The translations under genes were made by a program, and so were the position numbers. Shown here piece after piece: positions 60,785 through 64,000 of a stretch of DNA of 64,000 bases; the first letter of the stretch is position 1; every line of letters starts with the position of its first letter. Below the pieces are notes generated by a model. The model was not told where the DNA came from and searched no databases. It saw only the letters and a list, made by a program, of their open reading frames with translations. Origin of the DNA: Yponomeuta sedellus. Taxonomy: Eukaryota > Arthropoda > Insecta > Lepidoptera > Yponomeutidae. The stretch is taken from contig OW203723.1 in assembly GCA_934045075.1 (NCBI GenBank), positions 3,736,577 through 3,800,576 on the forward strand. Direction: 5' to 3'.

Positions 60785-61080
60785 TCGGTTCTTTCATTCT
60801 CAGGATCGTGACCACATTGTATATGGTCACGATAGTTTTCCATTTGTCTCGGTCATGCGCAGTGGGATGCGTGCTGAATGGATCCCCCAGCTGCCTTCTT
60901 TATGGCATCGGACCAGCGCATTGGTGTTCTGCCTCTCGCACGTCTGCCCTCCAACTGGCCCAAAACGATCGGCATCTCTAGGCTATGCCGTCGTGACCGC
61001 AAAATATGCATAAAAAAGCTAAGGAGCCTCTGGTGACAGACTGACGACAGTCGCTTCGTTACTCCAATCTCGTTATCTCG
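60785..61080 (-). pseudogene. LINE endonuclease/RT protein C-terminal relic
   Basis: Minus frame: EIGVTKRLSSVCHQRLLSFF, then MHILRSRRHSLEMPIVLGQL, EGRRARGRTPMRWSDAIKKA and AGGSIQHASHCA with a stop at 60853-60855. A +1 shift then gives HDRDKWKTIVTIYN. The order RLL-x-FF-x-H-I-x-R ... SLE ... EGRR-x-RGR-x-PxRW-x-D ... DR-x-x-W-x-x-IV is the tail of LINE proteins following the RT domain. It differs from the RRACM family at 30771. One frameshift and loss of all upstream domains make it a relic. Confidence 0.75.
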
Positions 61081-61084
61081 TAAG

Positions 61085-61200
61085 ACAAGCCACTAGTATT
61101 GCAAGCCTTCACCAATCTGGACCTGGCCCCGCAGTGGAGTATGATCCATACCTTGCTCGGAGAAGTGCCCCTCGGTGGGGACATAATGGGTTGATGATAA
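61085..61200 (+). mobile_element. 5S-derived SINE subfamily 2, tail
   Basis: CCACTAGTATTGCAAGCCTT, GGAGTATGATCCATACCTTG, GTGGGGACATAATGGGTTGA, TGATAATC. Confidence 0.75.
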
Positions 61201-61635
61201 TCAGTAATTGCATTTTATGTTACAAATAGCACTATAAAATATTTACCCGAACTTTAAATACTAGGGTGACCTTAGAGAATAGCCCCCTAGTTTAATCGCA
61301 GGGCACGTTGCGTGTAATTGAAACGGTTTAAATAGAGATTTTGTGATAAACGCCAGGCGTGCTGGCTCCGCGCCAAATGCGATTTACTCCAGTCGCAGTT
61401 GTTCTGCGATTATCCTGGTAACGGTCGCGTTGTGGTTCAGGCTAATTCCTCAGCTTAACGAATTTACTCTTATGCACGAACCATCTTGATTGGTCGATCA
61501 TCTTTTGAGTTAGTTTTAATCTGTATATACTGTTACGACAAAGTCGAATAAGTAAAAAGAAAAAAGTACATGTACCTAGAATAATATCGTAGCTTGTAAT
61601 TCATTATAATTTTATTTTTATTTATGATATGTTTA
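61201..61635. other. no recognised feature
   Basis: About 430 bp, GC-richer than average at 61290-61450, with no identifiable motif set. Confidence 0.3.
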
Positions 61636-61712
61636 TGCATGCTCAATGGGAATCAAACCCACTGTATCTGTCTTGGTAGCTAAGTGCCTTAACGGCTGGA
61701 TCAACGACGCAT
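61636..61712 (-). mobile_element. tRNA-like SINE head
   Basis: Reverse strand: GGCACTTAGCTACCAAGACA (box A region) and AGTGGGTTTGATTCCCATTG (box B). No body recognised. Confidence 0.45.
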
Positions 61713-61717
61713 TCAGC

Positions 61718-61764
61718 AATCAAAAGTTCTAAATAATTAATAGTAATTATTTAGAACTTTTGAT
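61718..61764. repeat. perfect 21-22-bp inverted repeat, 4-nt loop
   Basis: AATCAAAAGTTCTAAATAAT continues to TA, then a short ATAG loop, then the exact reverse complement. It would fold into a tight hairpin in DNA or RNA. Confidence 0.85.
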
Positions 61765-61834
61765 TTTGACAAATCATAGGATTTGTATATAATTAATATT
61801 AAGTAAAATTTTGTTACGTATGACATTTGTATGA

Positions 61835-62005
61835 TGTGTATTTATTCGTCCGGGTTGTGGAGGACTGTAAGACAGTGGCGGGCCTTATCCTGCACCAACC
61901 CCGACTTGGCCCTCGTGTTAGTGTATGGCCTAACCTACATAACTGTGATGCAGGAAGATATCCATGCCCAAGCAGTGGGGACATACAGAAGGTTGATATC
62001 ATGTC
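61835..62005 (+). mobile_element. 5S-derived SINE, body pieces in fold-back and tail
   Basis: A reversed body piece (GGTTGTGGAGGACTGTAAGA, GTGGCGGGCCTTA) precedes forward CACCAACCCCGACTTGGCCC, GTGATGCAGGAAGATATCCA and GCAGTGGGGACATACAGAAG, ending GGTTGATATCATG. Confidence 0.65.
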
Positions 62006-62123
62006 ATCATCATGTATTTATTAATATAAAGAGAACAAGTTACAAATGCTTTAATAAAACTCCACAAAAGCAACTGCTTTATAATACTTTTACTAAGGTT
62101 AACACAAGCACTAGACATAATTA
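62006..62123. other. short spacer
   Basis: Probably part of the Penelope-like insertion in another frame; not confirmed. Confidence 0.3.
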
Positions 62124-62404
62124 AAACTGTATACCACCTTAATTCCATTAACAACAAGATCCAGTTTACAATGGAGTTAAAAGCAGATTGTTCTTTAGCT
62201 TTCTTAGATATTTTAGTCATCAGGAATCCAAATGGAACCTTAGGACATACAGTTTATAGGAAAAAGACCCATACTGATAGGTACCTAAACGGTGAGTCTG
62301 ACCATCGCCCGTGTCAGTTGTCTACCGTTGGGAAATCTCTGTTACAGAGGGCTCACCGAATCTGCGAAAAGTTAATTAACTTTTGTAATTTTTGCCGAGG
62401 GTAG
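62124..62404 (+). pseudogene. Penelope-like reverse transcriptase fragment
   Basis: One open frame of about 93 codons: HLNSINNKIQFTMELKADCS, LAFLDILVIRNPNGTLGHTV, YRKKTHTDRYLNGESDHRPC, then LLQRAHRICEK and a stop at 62402-62404. F-T-M-E ... LAFLD-x-LV ... YRK-x-T-H-T-x-RYL is the signature of the region just after the catalytic palm of Penelope-like RTs. The catalytic Asp residues and the GIY-YIG endonuclease are absent, so it is a dead fragment. Confidence 0.8.
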
Positions 62405-62545
62405 TAAACTAACAGTTAATGCTTTCAAAAAGACGCCTGTCACCTCAATCATCCGAGACCACGGCACCTGAAAAATTATCGAAACGTCGGAAAATTGTAA
62501 AAAATGTAGTTAACGAGTGAAATCCGTATAAAAACAGTTTTAACT
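62405..62545 (+). mobile_element. Penelope-like element 3' end (type a)
   Basis: AACAGTTAATGCTTTCAAAA, CATCCGAGACCACGGCACCT, ATCGAAACGTCGGAAAATTG, CGAGTGAAATCCGTATAAAA. It follows the RT fragment, linking the type a termini elsewhere in the window to a Penelope-like protein. Confidence 0.8.
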
Positions 62546-62614
62546 AATACTTTAACTACAGATGATAACATTACATTGAGCATTAAATTAAATAAATTAA
62601 ATTAGCATTAATAA
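62546..62614. other. short spacer
   Basis: No feature. Confidence 0.3.
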
Positions 62615-62765
62615 ATAGATAGATAGAGGACACTTTATTGCACAACCAAAAAAGAATACAACCATGATTTCCTAAATCTAAGTAACGTTATAGAATTGGC
62701 GGTCTTATCGCTTAGAGCAATCTCTTCCAGACAACCTTTGGATGGAGTGGATTGCCCATAACAGC
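62615..62765 (-). mobile_element. LINE 3' end (ATCT tail family)
   Basis: AGATAGATAGAGGACACTTT, TTGCACAACCAAAAAAGAAT, TTGGCGGTCTTATCGCTTAG, TCCAGACAACCTTTGGATGG: reverse copy of 30410-30560. Confidence 0.85.
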
Positions 62766-63616
62766 ACACAAATTAGTAGATTATGAAGCAACTTGACTCT
62801 TTATTTAACAAACCATGGTCATGAATAGCCAATTTCACTTTACTGTTTAATAACGACAGAAATGATTATTTGATGAAAATGCTATGAGAACTCGCGGCAC
62901 GGTTACTGGTAAGTTGGGAACTAATTATATCCGCGCTATACTTGAGTATAGCGCAGGACGTGCGATGGCATCGCCCAAATGTAGTCGTGGAAAACTAAAG
63001 ACAATTATATATAGACAAAGTTTTACTTAATTTCTCCAGTTTCAAGTCGAAAAATCAACGAGCGCTTCCCAACTCTGAAACTTTAAATCAACGTTCCAAA
63101 TTCAAACTTTCCCTTCTCAATTTTTCGGCCAACTTTTTGCCTCTGCTGTTTTCCGCTATTATTTTACGTCGCATTTGACTCGCGGAGGTAAATATTAAAT
63201 GCTTAGGTCGGAGTTCATGCCGGGAGGTGTAAAGTTATCTCGGGAGCATCACGTCTAGAAGAGCAATCTGCCGGCATCTGGCACCTGTCTCCTGACCTTG
63301 TAGCCCGTGCGCTGGCCGTCGATAACCCTGCGTCATATGAAAATCATGGTATAGGGTGACCTACTTTGATTTTTGACGTGTCATAATAATAAACATACAT
63401 TTTGTTACACAATAGGTGCAAGATAATAATATTACCTGTAATTATTATCTTGTACTTTTCTGAAGTATGTAAGATGTTATTATAATTAATAAAATTTCTT
63501 TATTTCATAAGGTAACCAAGGCAAGATAATTTAAGGTGGTTTATCTTCAAAATTTGAGTCTTAGTATTATTTTCCTAGAGGTGCCAGTTCGAAACGTGGA
63601 TAATCCTGATTATATT
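62766..63616. other. no recognised feature
   Basis: About 850 bp without a repeat match or credible frame. ATAATATTACCTGTAATTATTATC at 63425-63449 includes a weak palindrome. Confidence 0.3.
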
Positions 63617-63872
63617 CTTTTTAATGCACTAACCCGTGCTAAGGAAAACCTAACTACAAAGTAAGGTACTCAGGGCTGCAAATGATGCAAATTACTTCAG
63701 CCAGATTTCGCTGCCTGTACGTAATACAGAGAGTATTGTAAAGAGGTTCAAAATTTCACTGACGCCGGTAAGTTGCCCATTAGCTCATTTGGGAGAGCGC
63801 TGGCATGGTTAGCCAGAAGTGGCGCGTTCGAGTCCCGGCATGGCTAAAATTTTTAGCCTCTACATAGGTGGA
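63617..63872 (+). mobile_element. tRNA-Ile-like composite repeat with inverted-type 5' terminus
   Basis: TTTTTAATGCACTAACCCGT and GCTAAGGAAAACCTAACTAC at the 5' side, then AGATTTCGCTGCCTGTACGT, box A CCATTAGCTCATTTGGGAGA, box B GCGCGTTCGAGTCCCGGCAT, end GCCTCTACATAGG. Like 50302-50515, its 5' terminus is the inverse of the 3' terminus of other copies. Confidence 0.85.
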
Positions 63873-64000
63873 TAATCTTGTACTGTCATTAATAAAAATG
63901 GACATAGTCTTGTATGACATTCACGCAATTTTATAAATTTCATGATTCATTGGAAAAAACGTAGCTTAAACGCCTTATGACCTGGTGAAGCGACGACATT
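63873..64000. other. no recognised feature
   Basis: Last 128 bp, AT-rich. Confidence 0.3.

Overview
This window looks like gene-poor nuclear DNA from an insect, most probably a moth or butterfly (Lepidoptera). The support is AT-rich composition, no reading frame longer than about 100 codons outside simple repeats that looks like a host protein, and a dense layer of repeat types that I know from lepidopteran genomes. These are tRNA-derived SINEs, LINE 3' ends carrying tetranucleotide tails, CTAG-ending Helitrons, Penelope-like elements and BEL/Pao gag. I found no convincing host exon, no intact tRNA or rRNA gene and no CRISPR. The organism call is inference.

Layout. 1-1.3 kb: broken BEL/Pao gag on the minus strand, with its leader. 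1.3-2.4 kb: Helitron-like element holding a long-TIR element. 2.8-16 kb: mosaic of tRNA-type SINEs, a 5S-rRNA-derived SINE, LINE tails and Penelope ends. 16-19 kb: a CAACG array, a MITE, and a TG/TGTC/CGTC array of about 0.86 kb. 19-26 kb: more 5S-type and tRNA-type SINEs, LINE and Penelope relics. 26.6-29.0 kb: the best-preserved mobile element, a 2,455-bp LTR element with two apparently identical 277-bp LTRs, a primer binding site and a 4-bp target duplication, but no gag or pol. 29-35 kb: LINE reverse-transcriptase C-terminal relics and SINEs. 35-43 kb: nested insertions, including a 395-bp MITE inside a SINE, a 348-bp hAT-like element inside a 5S-type SINE with a perfect 8-bp target duplication, and a 30-bp minisatellite grown from a SINE promoter. 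45.7-46.8 kb: an ATCT/ACCT array grown from a LINE tail. 47-64 kb: more copies of the same families, including a Penelope-like RT fragment at 62.1-62.4 kb and a LINE C-terminal relic at 60.8-61.1 kb.

The parts interact as parasites and hosts of one another. Non-autonomous SINEs carry pol III promoters taken from tRNA or 5S rRNA. Their 3' ends (GATGATGAT or ATCT-type tails) look like those of LINEs in the same window, so LINE reverse transcriptases probably mobilise them. Younger elements sit inside older ones, which gives a relative chronology. An unusual number of elements lie as inverted, fold-back pairs. All family names rest on motifs and copy-to-copy comparison by eye; no database search was possible.
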